Below, one piece after another: positions 45,320 through 55,282 of a DNA stretch of 64,000 nucleotides (positions are counted from its first letter, which is position 1; every line of letters starts with the position of its first letter). The translations under genes and the position numbers were made by a program. Under the pieces are notes generated by a model, which saw only the letters and a program-made list of their open reading frames with translations, did no database searches and was not told where the DNA came from. Source of the stretch: Thiomicrorhabdus xiamenensis (GTDB lineage: Bacteria; Pseudomonadota; Gammaproteobacteria; Thiomicrospirales; Thiomicrospiraceae); contig NZ_CP054020.1 of assembly GCF_013282625.1 (NCBI RefSeq), forward strand, positions 1,116,001 through 1,180,000, read 5' to 3'.

Positions 45320-46492
45320 ATGAAAAAAATTCGAGTATTAAACCAAATTTCACAAAAAGGACTGGCATTACTGGACGAACAGTCGTACCGTTTGACGGAA
45401 CAGACCGAGGAGGCCGAAGCGATTCTCGTCCGTTCGGCGGATATGCATGCGCTGGATATGGGGTCTCATCTTCAGGCGGTCGCCAGAGCCGGTGTCGGGG
45501 TCAATAATATTCCGGTATCACGTCTGAGCGAAGCCGGTGTCGCGGTATTCAACGCTCCGGGCGCCAATGCCAACGCGGTTAAAGAACTGGTGATAGCAGC
45601 CATGCTGATGGCGGCACGAAATCTTTATACCGCTGCCGATTATGCAAAAAATCTGGATCCAGCCGCAGGCGATCTTGCAGCTCAGGTCGAAAGCGGAAAA
45701 AAGCGATTTTCCGGCTTTGAATTGGCCGGGCGCAAGCTCGGCGTAATCGGTCTTGGCGCCATCGGTGTCAAGGTCGCCAACGCCGCAATCGGAATGGGCA
45801 TGGAAGTGTATGGTTACGATCCGGTGATTTCAGTACATCACGCCTGGCACTTGAACTCCGCCGTGCATCAGTGCGAGCGCCTGGAAAGCCTTTTACAGGC
45901 CTGCGATGTGGTGACTATTCATGTTCCTTTGCTGGATTCAACCAGGGGGATGTTGAATGCAAGCCGACTGGCGCTTCTAACGAAAGGCGCGATTCTGCTT
46001 AATTTCTCGCGCGGTGAAATCGTTGATGAGCAAGCGCTGAAAACACATCTGAACAATCACTATCTGCATGCCTACGTCAGCGACTTTCCGAATGCAGAGT
46101 TGCTGAGCTTGCCGAATGTTCTCAGCTTTCCGCACCTTGGGGCGTCGACGCTTGAGGCGGAGGAACTTTCGGCTATTCAGGTTATCCGCAACTTAAAGAG
46201 CTATCTGGAGCAGGGAAGCGTTCAGAATTCGGTGAATCTGCCGGATGTTTCAATCGAACCGAAGGGCGACGGTATTCGTCGTCTGGCAATCGTAAACCGC
46301 AATCAGGCGGGGATTCTCGCCGAGATTACCGAAACGCTGGGTCGCAGAGAACTTAACATCGAAGATATGCTTAACAAATCCCGCGGGGAGATTGCCTACA
46401 CGCTGATTGATCTGCGTGCCGATATCGATGAATCGTTACTTGATGCGTTGCGGACTCTGCCGAATGTTCTGTCGGCTCGGGAGTGCCGATAG
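45320..46492 (+). CDS. serA: D-3-phosphoglycerate dehydrogenase
   Basis: 390 residues from the ATG at 45320 with CCGGAG upstream. First step of serine synthesis, NAD-dependent oxidation of 3-phosphoglycerate. AVARAGVGVNNIPVSRLSEA (about 54-73), the NAD fold GVIGLGAIGVKVANAAIGMG and FSRGEIVDEQALKTHL, FPHLGASTLEAEE with catalytic His are present. A C-terminal ACT domain (about 315-390) suggests serine feedback. The frame stays open for 65 residues upstream, but that part is hydrophobic and unlike SerA. Confidence 0.94.
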   Translation: MKKIRVLNQISQKGLALLDEQSYRLTEQTEEAEAILVRSADMHALDMGSHLQAVARAGVGVNNIPVSRLSEAGVAVFNAPGANANAVKELVIAAMLMAARNLYTAADYAKNLDPAAGDLAAQVESGKKRFSGFELAGRKLGVIGLGAIGVKVANAAIGMGMEVYGYDPVISVHHAWHLNSAVHQCERLESLLQACDVVTIHVPLLDSTRGMLNASRLALLTKGAILLNFSRGEIVDEQALKTHLNNHYLHAYVSDFPNAELLSLPNVLSFPHLGASTLEAEELSAIQVIRNLKSYLEQGSVQNSVNLPDVSIEPKGDGIRRLAIVNRNQAGILAEITETLGRRELNIEDMLNKSRGEIAYTLIDLRADIDESLLDALRTLPNVLSARECR

Positions 46493-46609
46493 GCGTCTTA
46501 AGGTTTATCTCTGCGACGAATCGTTTTATTATTCCTCTTTTTGAAAAGTTTCGCACTGTCGGGGGATGCGGGCTGAACACTTGATAAATCCGTAAAACAG
46601 GAGTTTTCC

Positions 46610-47176
46610 ATGGCAGTTTTGGTTGAAGGTTATTCAATTATCATTAATAAGAAAGAGGCTTTGCAGAATACGCAGGTGCAAGAAGCGCTGCAAAGTGTCG
46701 GAGCCGAACTGTATCCGGGAGCGGTTTGTGCTGACCAGGATCTTCTGCGCATCGGTTTTCTGAAGCTGGATGAAATGCAGGCGTTTTGGAAACAGTTGCT
46801 ACAGGCTGGTATGAAAGAGCGTATCGAGGTTAACGGCGAAGAGCAGGCCGGCGATATGGTGATGCTGACCCAATATGGTGAACTGGAAGTGCTGTGCCCG
46901 TGGTTGACCGTTACCTTTCAGAAAACCAAGGATAATCTGCTGGTCTGTATGGCGTCCTTGAAAGGTTCGGCGGCGGCGCAAAAAGCCGCTTTCCCGAAAG
47001 GTTGGACAGCGGATCAGTCGATTCTGCGCCAGTTTCATGACGACCGTATGCACTATATGGAAGAAAACTATGATCGTATCGGTGAAGAATCGACTTTCTA
47101 TCGTTTCCGCGAAAAGGGCGGCGATAAGGTTGTGAAGCTGCTGAAACTGTATTATTCGGAACCTGAACAGCTTTAA
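46610..47176 (+). CDS. Hypothetical protein, 188 residues
   Basis: Not recognised. It is soluble, acidic, with no signal peptide. An N-terminal half that looks alpha/beta (VEGYSIIINKKEAL, then LRIGFLKLDEMQAFWKQLL) is followed by a region with two Cys residues and an arginine-rich, helical C-terminus. A CAGGAG site precedes the ATG. It precedes the SbmA-like transporter gene in the same direction with 134 bases between them. Confidence 0.7.
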   Translation: MAVLVEGYSIIINKKEALQNTQVQEALQSVGAELYPGAVCADQDLLRIGFLKLDEMQAFWKQLLQAGMKERIEVNGEEQAGDMVMLTQYGELEVLCPWLTVTFQKTKDNLLVCMASLKGSAAAQKAAFPKGWTADQSILRQFHDDRMHYMEENYDRIGEESTFYRFREKGGDKVVKLLKLYYSEPEQL

Positions 47177-47310
47177 AAGCGGACACGAATTTTTTAAGCT
47201 TTTCGCCATTCTTTGCCTATAGCAAATGCTTAAGATTGTATCATTCGCAAATATCCGACTCGGTTGCGACAGGATTGTCGTTTAAACAATAAAAGGGCTA
47301 TTGCAAGGCT

Positions 47311-48297
47311 ATGATAAAGAGTTTTTTCGGAGCCCGAGAATGGGCGCTCTGGGCGTGGGGCGGTTTGTTGTTCCTTCTCGGTCTGGTGGTTTTTCAGGTC
47401 GAGATGACCGTTCAGCTCAACCAGTGGTACAAAGAGTTCTACGATATTCTTCAGGCGGCCAATGATATCGATGCCTTCTGGGAAAAAATGGTGCAGTTTC
47501 TGTATATCGCCATCCCGTATATTTTCGCCGCTATTGTCTCCAGTTACTTTGCTCGCCATTACGCTTTCCGCTGGCGTCAGGCGATTACCTTCTATTATCT
47601 GCCTTACTGGAGTTCGCATCCGGGGAATATCGAAGGGGCGTCGCAGCGTATTCAGGAAGATACTTATCAGTTTGCCAATGCACTTGAGTCGCTCGGTTTG
47701 GGCTTTTTCCGTTCTTTGCTGACCCTGATCGCCTTTATCCCGATTCTTTGGGCGCTTTCCGAACAGATGAATATTCCATGGCTATCCGACATTCCCGGCG
47801 TCCTGGTATGGATCGCTTTTTTGACCTCGCTCGGAGCGGTACTGATCTCTTTTCTAGTCGGTATCAAGTTGCCGGGGTTGGAATACAACAACCAGCGTGT
47901 CGAGGCCCATTACCGCAAACATCTGGTGTATTCCGAAGACGATAAAAGCTACGCCAGTCTGCCGACAATGGCGGAGTTATTTCTAGGACTGCGCCCGAAT
48001 TACTTCCGTTTGTTTAATCACTACACCTACTTCAATCTGTGGTCGAATATCTACGGCCAGCTGATGATTGTTCTACCGTATCTGATGATGGCGCCGTCTC
48101 TGTTCGGAGGCATTATTACGCTTGGGGTTGTCACTCAGACCGGTAACGCTTTCGGTAAAGTGAATGAAGGTTTCAGTTTCTTTATCGATCGCTGGACCGA
48201 TATCACCAAATTCCTCTCGGTGATCAAGCGTCTGCGCGAGTTTGAAACCCACCTGATCGACAATCATCCGGACCCACACTCACTTTCAGGGGGCTGA
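47311..48297 (+). CDS. SbmA/BacA-like inner-membrane peptide transporter
   Basis: 328 residues. The core matches SbmA closely: NQWYKEFYDILQAA, SHYAFRWRQA-like segment, NIEGASQRIQEDTYQFANAL, GIKLPGLEYNNQRVEAHYRK, LVYSEDDKSYA and LGLRPNYFRLFNHYTYFN. E. coli SbmA has about 406 residues; this protein starts about 75 residues later, without the first membrane helix. Relatives import proline-rich and thiazole peptides using the proton gradient. It has 4 bases to the DUF815 gene, so an operon is likely. Confidence 0.85.
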   Translation: MIKSFFGAREWALWAWGGLLFLLGLVVFQVEMTVQLNQWYKEFYDILQAANDIDAFWEKMVQFLYIAIPYIFAAIVSSYFARHYAFRWRQAITFYYLPYWSSHPGNIEGASQRIQEDTYQFANALESLGLGFFRSLLTLIAFIPILWALSEQMNIPWLSDIPGVLVWIAFLTSLGAVLISFLVGIKLPGLEYNNQRVEAHYRKHLVYSEDDKSYASLPTMAELFLGLRPNYFRLFNHYTYFNLWSNIYGQLMIVLPYLMMAPSLFGGIITLGVVTQTGNAFGKVNEGFSFFIDRWTDITKFLSVIKRLREFETHLIDNHPDPHSLSGG

Positions 48298-48301
48298 GAA
48301 T

Positions 48302-49099
48302 ATGCCTGAATCTCTGTCGGAAACAGTGGAAAAGATTAATTGGGACAAGACGCTGGCAGCGGTATGGTCCGGACGCAAACAACGGTTGCGCGGCGTCAGA
48401 GCGCTTGATCCGATCGATATGCATGAACTGCTCGGAATCGATGAACAGAAACGCCGTTTTAACCTTAATATTCAGGCGTTTTTAAACGGTCTTCCCGCCA
48501 ATCATGTTCTTCTCTGGGGCGCTCGGGGAACCGGGAAATCTTCGTTGATCAAGGCGGCGCTTAACGCATACGGCGATCAAGGACTGCGTGTTGTCGAACT
48601 GGAAAAGGATGATATTCATGACCTTCCGGAGATTAGCGCTCAACTACGCGAGTTGCCGTGGAAGTTCATTTTATATTGCGACGATCTCAGTTTCGAAGCC
48701 GGCGACAAGCGTTATCGCTATTTGAAAGTGCTGATGGAAGGATCGATTGAGCTGCCGCCGGAGAATATTCTCATGATGGCAACTTCCAACCGTCGCCATC
48801 TGATTCCTGAAAAACAGCAAGATAACCAGTCGGTCAAAGCCGCTGTTAACGGTGAGCTTCATTATGGCGATTCGATCGAAGAAGGATTGTCTTTAGCGGA
48901 TCGTTTCGGGCTCAGTCTTTCTTTCTATGCGCCGGCACAGGATCTGTACCTGCAAATGATCGACGCACTATTTGACGATTATTGCGGCGATCGCTCAGAG
49001 TTGCACCGTTTGGCGATCCGTTTTGCTTCATTGCGGGGCGGTCGCAGCGGCAGGGTCGCCAAGCAGTTCAAAATCGACTTTCAGGCCCAGCAAGTGTAG
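48302..49099 (+). CDS. DUF815 family AAA ATPase
   Basis: 265 residues. P-loop LLWGARGTGKSSLIKAAL (about residues 69-86), Walker B-like ILYCDDLSFE (about 119-128) and a sensor I-type MMATSNRRHL (about 157-166) define the DUF815 AAA family. No function is established. It begins 4 bases after the SbmA-like gene. Confidence 0.88.
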   Translation: MPESLSETVEKINWDKTLAAVWSGRKQRLRGVRALDPIDMHELLGIDEQKRRFNLNIQAFLNGLPANHVLLWGARGTGKSSLIKAALNAYGDQGLRVVELEKDDIHDLPEISAQLRELPWKFILYCDDLSFEAGDKRYRYLKVLMEGSIELPPENILMMATSNRRHLIPEKQQDNQSVKAAVNGELHYGDSIEEGLSLADRFGLSLSFYAPAQDLYLQMIDALFDDYCGDRSELHRLAIRFASLRGGRSGRVAKQFKIDFQAQQV

Positions 49100-49579
49100 T
49101 CATCTCCGGTTGGATTCGTTACCGGCCGTCTTTCTTCCTTTGATCATCTTCTTCTGCTCTTTTCAGCCGGCTTGCTCTGCTGTCAGGGGCTTCAGGTCTT
49201 TTTATGCTGTTTACTTTTCATAGTATCAAGACAGCTTGTACGCTCAGAATCCGGTTTTGCGGACTTGTTACGGCTTTCCTGCATACCGGTTAAATCTGCT
49301 AAGTGCGATTCAATATCGGCTGGTGCGGCTTTTGCTTGAAATACCGGTGAAGGGCCAAATAAACCGGGAGAATGCGCCTGCAGAGTTTTCCGGTATTAGG
49401 TTCTTACTTTCTGATGCTTGGTCAGACATTCGATTTCGGGATTTAACATTAATTTTTTAAAAGAGAGCGATTACAAAAAGTTATTTCTGTGACGGCTTGC
49501 GGTTTTTATACTGGAGCCAGAGGTAAGGTCATTAAAAATTTATAGCATTTAAAAGCATTTAGTAGAAGGAGAGCTGTCT
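49100..49579. other. 480-base stretch without a supported gene
   Basis: Short open frames exist, but they have no ribosome site and odd composition. Towards its right end it is AT-rich, with a tandem AGCATTTAAAAGCATTTAG repeat (about 49545-49562) just before the next gene's ribosome site. Nothing else recognised. Confidence 0.5.
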
Positions 49580-49897
49580 ATGGCAAGCATATCTGTACTG
49601 ACCCCCGCGACTTTACCTGAGAAAACAGAAGCCCGAGCCGAGCGAATTATCGGTTCCGACACACGCAAAGTGGTTCCTTTTCGTGGGAAAGAGGAACTTA
49701 TGCTTCCATGCGATTGGGAGGAAGTCGGCAATCCGTCCGCCTACGAACTTCGCGTCACAATCCATACATGCCGTCATCTGTGGAAACTGAACAAAGCCGC
49801 ACTCGAGGATCCTCTGTACGATCATGAGAAGTGTCTGGAAAATATTCACGTTCTCGAAAAGCTGCATATCCATCTGATGGCTTATCTTGTCGAATAA
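49580..49897 (+). CDS. Hypothetical protein, 105 residues
   Basis: Not recognised. Soluble, charged, with three cysteines (LPCDWEE, HTCRHLWK, EKCLENIH) and many histidines in the second half. It could bind a metal, but no known motif is present. A strong AGAAGGAGAG ribosome site precedes the ATG at 49580. It stands alone upstream of glnS. Confidence 0.68.
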   Translation: MASISVLTPATLPEKTEARAERIIGSDTRKVVPFRGKEELMLPCDWEEVGNPSAYELRVTIHTCRHLWKLNKAALEDPLYDHEKCLENIHVLEKLHIHLMAYLVE

Positions 49898-49975
49898 CGG
49901 TTTTACGGTGCATTGCAAACCTTATTGTCGATAAAAATGCCTTACCTTAAAACGCACTCGTTATAAGCCCTATGC

Positions 49976-49981
49976 TATAAT
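49976..49981 (+). promoter_or_regulatory. Extended -10 promoter element upstream of glnS
   Basis: TGCTATAAT (49973-49981) is an extended -10 element. A matching -35 hexamer is weak (ACGCAC/CGCACT at 17-18 bases), which is usual for extended -10 promoters. Predicted start near 49988, 10-12 bases before a terminator-like hairpin. Confidence 0.5.
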
Positions 49982-49998
49982 CACGCGCAATAATGAGA

Positions 49999-50022
49999 GG
50001 GCCGTTTTGCGGCCCGTTTTTC
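49999..50022 (+). terminator. Terminator-like hairpin 33 bases before glnS
   Basis: GGGCCG (49999-50004), TTTTG loop and CGGCCC (50010-50015) followed by GTTTTTC. It either ends the transcript of the preceding unknown gene or is an attenuator in the glnS leader, because a good -10 element lies directly upstream. Confidence 0.7.
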
Positions 50023-50054
50023 TTGATGAGTTTGTTTATAGGTTAGATATTTCC

Positions 50055-51734
50055 ATGAGTAATAAGCCGGAAGCGATCGAACGTCCTGTTAATTTTATCC
50101 GTAATATCATTAATGACGATTTAGCGAAAAATAAATACCAATCGGTCAGAACCCGTTTTCCGCCTGAACCGAACGGCTATCTGCATATCGGGCACGCCAA
50201 ATCAATCTGTCTGAATTTCGGACTGGCGGAAGATTACCAGGGAGAATGTAACCTGCGTTTCGACGATACCAATCCGGCCAAAGAGGATATGGAATATGTC
50301 GAGTCGATCAAACGTGATGTGCAGTGGTTGGGCTTCAAGTGGGCCGGTGATATCAAATACTCATCGAACTATTTTGAGAAGTTCTACCAGTACGCGGTCG
50401 AGTTGATTAATAAGGGACTGGCGTATGTCTGTTTTCTTAATGCCGAAGAGACCCGAGAATACCGCGGAAACCTGAAAGAACCGGGGAAAAACAGTCCGTA
50501 CCGCGATACTTCGCCTGAAGAAAATCTGGCGCTGTTCGAAAAAATGCGTGCCGGTGGTTTTAAAGAGGGCGAGTGTGTGTTGCGCGCCAAAATCGATATG
50601 GCATCCTCGTTCATGTGTATGCGTGATCCGACCCTATACCGTGTTCGTTTTGAAACGCATCATCAGACTGGCGACAAGTGGTGCATTTATCCGATGTATG
50701 ATTTTGCGCACTGTATTTCCGATGGTATTGAAGGCGTGACACACTCGTTGTGTACCTTGGAATTCCAGGATAACCGTCGAATCTACGACTGGCTTCTGGA
50801 TCATTTGGATGATTTTTCACGTCCGGATCGCCCGTTTCAGTACGAATTTTCGCGTTTGAATCTGGAATATACCGTAATGTCCAAGCGTATGCTGCACCAA
50901 CTGGTCAACGACAAGCTGGTTGACGGCTGGGATGATCCGCGCATGCCGACGATTTCCGGTATGCGCCGTCGCGGTTATACGCCGGCTTCTCTTCGCGACT
51001 TTGCTGAGCGTATCGGTATTTCCAAAGTGGACAGCATGACTGAAATGGGCATTCTCGAAGCGGCGATCCGTGACGACTTGAATGTGGTCGCACCGCGTAC
51101 TATGGCGGTGATGGATCCGATCAAACTGGTGATTGAAAACTATCCCGAAGGAGAAATTGAATCCATTCAGGCTCCGGTTCACCCGCAGAATGAAGCGATG
51201 GGAACGCGCGAAATCTTCTTCGGCCGTGAACTCTATATCGATCGCGCAGATTTCGAGCCGGAAGCGCCGAACCGCAAGTTCATGCGCCTAGCAATCGACA
51301 AGGAAGTGCGTCTGCGTAACGCCTATATTATCAAGGCTGAACGCTATGAAACCGATGCCGATGGTAATATTACGACCGTTTACTGTTCTTACGATCCGGA
51401 TACCCGTGGTAAGAATCCGGCCGACGGTCGCAAGGTTAAGGGCGTTATTCACTTCGTTGAATCGACTAAGGCGCTGCCGGCTGAATTCCGCGTTTACGAC
51501 CGTCTGTTTACCGTACCGAACCCAGCCAAGGAAAACGATTTTGAAGCGGTTCTGAACCCGGATTCGCTGATTATCAAGAACGGATTTGTCGAACCGGGTA
51601 TGGCGGATGCTCCGGTTGAACAAGCCTACCAGTGCGAGCGCGAAGGCTACTTCTGTCGTGACAATAAAATCACCGACCGTCTGGTCTTTAACCGAACCGT
51701 GGCCTTGAGAGATACCTGGTCACAGAACAAATAA
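50055..51734 (+). CDS. glnS: Glutaminyl-tRNA synthetase
   Basis: 559 residues from the ATG at 50055; the 16-codon in-frame extension upstream includes the terminator T tract. Class I aminoacyl-tRNA synthetase: HIGH-type HIGHAKS (about residues 37-43) and the KMSKS-type loop [18 protein letters not shown] and the GlnRS anticodon-binding beta domains follow. Presence of GlnRS implies direct Gln-tRNA charging in this organism. Confidence 0.97.
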   Translation: MSNKPEAIERPVNFIRNIINDDLAKNKYQSVRTRFPPEPNGYLHIGHAKSICLNFGLAEDYQGECNLRFDDTNPAKEDMEYVESIKRDVQWLGFKWAGDIKYSSNYFEKFYQYAVELINKGLAYVCFLNAEETREYRGNLKEPGKNSPYRDTSPEENLALFEKMRAGGFKEGECVLRAKIDMASSFMCMRDPTLYRVRFETHHQTGDKWCIYPMYDFAHCISDGIEGVTHSLCTLEFQDNRRIYDWLLDHLDDFSRPDRPFQYEFSRLNLEYTVMSKRMLHQLVNDKLVDGWDDPRMPTISGMRRRGYTPASLRDFAERIGISKVDSMTEMGILEAAIRDDLNVVAPRTMAVMDPIKLVIENYPEGEIESIQAPVHPQNEAMGTREIFFGRELYIDRADFEPEAPNRKFMRLAIDKEVRLRNAYIIKAERYETDADGNITTVYCSYDPDTRGKNPADGRKVKGVIHFVESTKALPAEFRVYDRLFTVPNPAKENDFEAVLNPDSLIIKNGFVEPGMADAPVEQAYQCEREGYFCRDNKITDRLVFNRTVALRDTWSQNK

Positions 51735-51740
51735 ATTGTT

Positions 51741-51764
51741 AAGGCGGCTTCGGTCGCCTTTTTT
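51741..51764 (+). terminator. Rho-independent terminator after glnS
   Basis: AAGGCG (51741-51746) and CGCCTT (51755-51760), 8-base loop, then TTTTG. Confidence 0.88.
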
Positions 51765-51846
51765 GTTTTACTGCGCAAGCATCGGACGTCGGATTTAATT
51801 GACGAGCGTATGCAATGAGTGTTGGTAGTAAAAAGAGATAAGGAAA

Positions 51847-52350
51847 ATGCAAATGCGAGTTTTAGGAATCGAGCTGAGTGCTAATGATGCAATCGTCGCT
51901 TTAGTGGAATACAGTACCGGGATGTTCTATCTTCCGGAATGCCGTGCACGCAGAATTGAATGTCGCAATCCGGACAATGCCGGTGATTTGCGTTACTTTC
52001 AAAAGAGTTTGGTCAAACTGGTTGAAGATTATAAGATCGACCGTATCGTTGTTCGCGAGCGCATGAAGAAAGGTAAGTTCGCCGGTGGCGCCAACGGCTT
52101 TAAACTTGAAGCGGTGATTCAGTTGATCGACAGTTGCGAAGTTCGCTTGATGAACACCACCGAGCAGAAAGCGATTTTCAAAAAATATCCGATGACGGTT
52201 CAGTTTGCCGAAACCGGGCTGAAAAAGTTCCAGCAGGGGGCTTTTGAAATCGCTTACGCCAACTTGTCGGATCCGAGTGGACAGGTTGAAGCGGCCCGTC
52301 TGCAGGAAATTCAAAAACGCAAAGAGCGACGTGAAACGGAAGTCGAGTAG
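51847..52350 (+). CDS. DUF3010 family protein
   Basis: 167 residues. LGIELSANDAIVALVEYS at the N-terminus and VRERMKKGKFAGGANGFKLE (about residues 69-88) match the DUF3010 family (PF11215), which has an RNase H-like look and no known function. A TAAGGAAAATGC leader precedes the ATG. The SIMPL-domain gene follows after 28 bases. Confidence 0.78.
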   Translation: MQMRVLGIELSANDAIVALVEYSTGMFYLPECRARRIECRNPDNAGDLRYFQKSLVKLVEDYKIDRIVVRERMKKGKFAGGANGFKLEAVIQLIDSCEVRLMNTTEQKAIFKKYPMTVQFAETGLKKFQQGAFEIAYANLSDPSGQVEAARLQEIQKRKERRETEVE

Positions 52351-52378
52351 GCTTTACATCCATAAAACAGGAGGCCGT

Positions 52379-53098
52379 ATGACCGCGAATTCGAAATCGA
52401 GTGCACTGATTTTAGGTTTCAGTCTGGTAATTGCTTTGGGGTTACTGGGATGGCTGCTGGGTAAAGCGGCAATTGAATACAAGTCCTATGAACGCGTGGT
52501 AACGGTCAAGGGTTTGGCGGAAAAAGAATTTCCGGCTGATGTGGTGATCTGGCCGATTAAATTCTCCGCTGCGGACAACGATCTGACCAAGGTTTATCAA
52601 ACGCTGGAAGATAACAGCCGCAAAGTCAGCGACTTCTTGAAATCGGGAGGCGTTGAAGCATCGGAAATTTCTTTTTCTGCACCGGGAATCACCGATAAAC
52701 TGGCGCAGCAGTTCGGCGGTCAGGGACGCGCTGAATTCCGATATACCGCTTCGCAGACGGTGACCGTCTATTCTCATAATATTGAGCGGATCAGAACTCT
52801 ACAGAGTCGGCTTTCTGAGCTGGGTAAGCAGGGCGTGGTTCTTTCCGGTAATAATTACGAATCGAGAACGGAGTATCTGTTTACCCGTTTGAATGAAGTC
52901 AAACCTGAAATGGTTGAAGAGGCAACGCGCAATGCGCGTGAAGTCGCCAATAAGTTTGCCAAAGATTCATCGAGCGTCCTTGGGAAGATTAAATCCGCTT
53001 CTCAGGGGCAGTTCAGCATTATCCCCCGTGATAAAAACACCCCCTATATCAAGAAAGTACGCGTGGTTTCGACCGTCACCTATTATTTATCCGATTAA
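52379..53098 (+). CDS. SIMPL-domain (DUF541) membrane-anchored protein
   Basis: 239 residues from the ATG at 52379, which has an ideal AGGAGG site; the longer frame overlapping the DUF3010 gene is rejected. One N-terminal membrane helix (about 9-28) is followed by a periplasmic SIMPL domain: VVTVKGLAEKEFPADVVIWP, then ISFSAPGITD and NAREVANKFAKD. Relatives such as YggE are linked to oxidative stress, by an unclear mechanism. Confidence 0.85.
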   Translation: MTANSKSSALILGFSLVIALGLLGWLLGKAAIEYKSYERVVTVKGLAEKEFPADVVIWPIKFSAADNDLTKVYQTLEDNSRKVSDFLKSGGVEASEISFSAPGITDKLAQQFGGQGRAEFRYTASQTVTVYSHNIERIRTLQSRLSELGKQGVVLSGNNYESRTEYLFTRLNEVKPEMVEEATRNAREVANKFAKDSSSVLGKIKSASQGQFSIIPRDKNTPYIKKVRVVSTVTYYLSD

Positions 53099-53146
53099 GT
53101 TTTGGCAGGCCGTTTTAATTAGTCGGTTTAAATTTACGGTAAATTT

Positions 53147-53764
53147 ATGACCTTATACAGTGCCGTTGCCCTGACGATTTCGATGTTTTTTCTAGCCGTT
53201 ACACCCGGTCCGGGTGTCCTGTTGACGGTTTCCCAGTCGCTTGCCTCCGGTTTCCGGAGTGCGGTTCCGGTGATTCTCGGTATCATCAGCGGCGATCTGC
53301 TGTTTGTATTGTTGGCTCTTTTCGGCATGAGTGCCGTGTTTGAAGCATTTCCGCTTGCCTTCAAAGGCGTTCAACTTTTCGGAGTTTCCTATTTGTGCTG
53401 GCTCGGATGGCGCTACTGGTCGAGAAAACCCAGAGCCAACCAGGTTTTCGAAGCCGAACTCTCAACACCGGGCGCTCGCTTTGCGTGTGGATTCATGACC
53501 ATCTTTGCCGACCCGAAAGTGGTTCTGTTTTATATCGGTTTTTTACAGACATTCATCTCCGTCGAGCCAATCGCTTTGCTGGATGCTTTTTGGGCCACTT
53601 CGATCATTATCGGAGTGATTGCAACGGTCATGGCTTTTTATGCCTTATTGGCGACACAGGCTCGGCGTTGGTTTCAGAGTCACACGCTGGAGCGGAGTCT
53701 GAATCGTTTTGCCGGTTTGATTATGTTAATCAGTGCTGTGGGTCTGGCCATAAACGCTTTTTAG
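53147..53764 (+). CDS. LysE/RhtB family amino-acid exporter
   Basis: 205 residues with five to six membrane helices. FLAVTPGPGVLLTVSQSLASG near the N-terminus is the family signature, and CGFMTIFADPKVVLFYIGF follows. Members export threonine, homoserine, leucine or other amino acids; the substrate is not clear. Confidence 0.88.
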   Translation: MTLYSAVALTISMFFLAVTPGPGVLLTVSQSLASGFRSAVPVILGIISGDLLFVLLALFGMSAVFEAFPLAFKGVQLFGVSYLCWLGWRYWSRKPRANQVFEAELSTPGARFACGFMTIFADPKVVLFYIGFLQTFISVEPIALLDAFWATSIIIGVIATVMAFYALLATQARRWFQSHTLERSLNRFAGLIMLISAVGLAINAF

Positions 53765-53844
53765 CCGGTGACTGCGAGTTTTAAGAGAGGGTTGCGCAGG
53801 AAAACGCGGGACGGGTTTTATAGAAAATCGGAATTTCTTTAGTT

Positions 53845-53880
53845 ATAAAAAGCCGCCGCAAGTTGGCATATGCGGCGGAA
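53845..53880 (-). terminator. Terminator on the minus strand
   Basis: CCGCCGCA (53853-53860) and TGCGGCGG (53871-53878) form a perfect 8-base-pair stem; read on the minus strand it is followed by CTTTTTATAA. It probably ends the membrane protein gene at 53978-54379. A second palindrome GATCTCC-GGTCG-GGAGATC lies at 53954-53972. Confidence 0.8.
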
Positions 53881-53977
53881 AAAAGGAACTCATAAGAGTC
53901 AGATTCAAATCAATAAGACTGATTTTGCTGTTAGTAGAATAAGGGTCCTTTCTGATCTCCGGTCGGGAGATCAAATC

Positions 53978-54379
53978 TCAATTCTTCGCTACAGAACCTT
54001 CGACAGGTTTGCTGAAAAACGTCTGATAGATCATCGACCATGAGAAACGTTGATTATGATTCCAGGGCATGAGAGACATAAAGCGCGCCAGGAAACAGTA
54101 ATCAAACAATACCATTGCGGTTGTCCCGAGGATTACAGGATACAAAAGCCAGTACAACGGCGGCCAGAAAGCGATAATCAATAAAAGCAGATAGGCGATG
54201 CGAACTTGAACCGGAAACGCCGAAACTTTCGGATTCTCCGCAAAAAAGTGCAGAGTCTGCAATAGCGTCAATACGGTTGCGGCGATCAAACCGTAACCTT
54301 GCCAAACCGTTACCTCAAGAATCAGTAAAAGATCGGTAATCAGCCAATAGCCCCATACTTTGTTCAAAATTCTATTCAT
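53978..54379 (-). CDS. Hypothetical membrane protein, 133 residues
   Basis: Three to four membrane helices (about residues 8-26, 29-45, 60-100) and a short polar C-terminus. I do not recognise the family. The start at 54379 has GGAAG upstream; an ATG four codons before it lies inside that site. A perfect TetR-type inverted repeat lies 33 bases upstream. Confidence 0.65.
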   Translation of the reverse strand: MNRILNKVWGYWLITDLLLILEVTVWQGYGLIAATVLTLLQTLHFFAENPKVSAFPVQVRIAYLLLLIIAFWPPLYWLLYPVILGTTAMVLFDYCFLARFMSLMPWNHNQRFSWSMIYQTFFSKPVEGSVAKN

Positions 54380-54411
54380 ATTCACTTCCATTAATCATTA
54401 CAGTTATCTAA

Positions 54412-54429
54412 CTAACGTTTGTTAGTTTA
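54412..54429. promoter_or_regulatory. Candidate TetR-family operator
   Basis: AACTAAC (54412-54418), GTTT spacer, GTTAGTT (54423-54429): a perfect 7-4-7 palindrome of the type bound by TetR/AcrR repressors. It overlaps the likely promoter of the minus-strand membrane protein gene. No TetR gene lies in the window. Confidence 0.5.
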
Positions 54430-54553
54430 TCTGTATGAATGAAAAGGTCAACACTTTTACGGCATGAATCGGGTTATGCTTGTATTAGCTAAATTTATAG
54501 TTTTGCTGGGCGGAGGAGGAAAAGAGGGGGACTGTCTAAAAACGGCAGGCAAT

Positions 54554-54583
54554 AAAAAAGGCAGGTTTTAACGCCTGCCTTTT
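54554..54583. terminator. Bidirectional terminator after the cold-shock gene
   Basis: AAAAAAGGCAGG (54554-54565) and CCTGCCTTTT (54574-54583) with an 8-base loop. On the minus strand it follows the cold-shock stop codon by about 27 bases and has six T residues. Confidence 0.88.
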
Positions 54584-54609
54584 CGAGGTATTCGATCTAT
54601 CTGCAAAGA

Positions 54610-55282
<673 letters not shown>

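Noticed and set aside
49236-49460. 74-codon frame in the gap before the gene at 49580
   Set aside because: No ribosome site, no recognisable segment, and composition unlike coding sequence.
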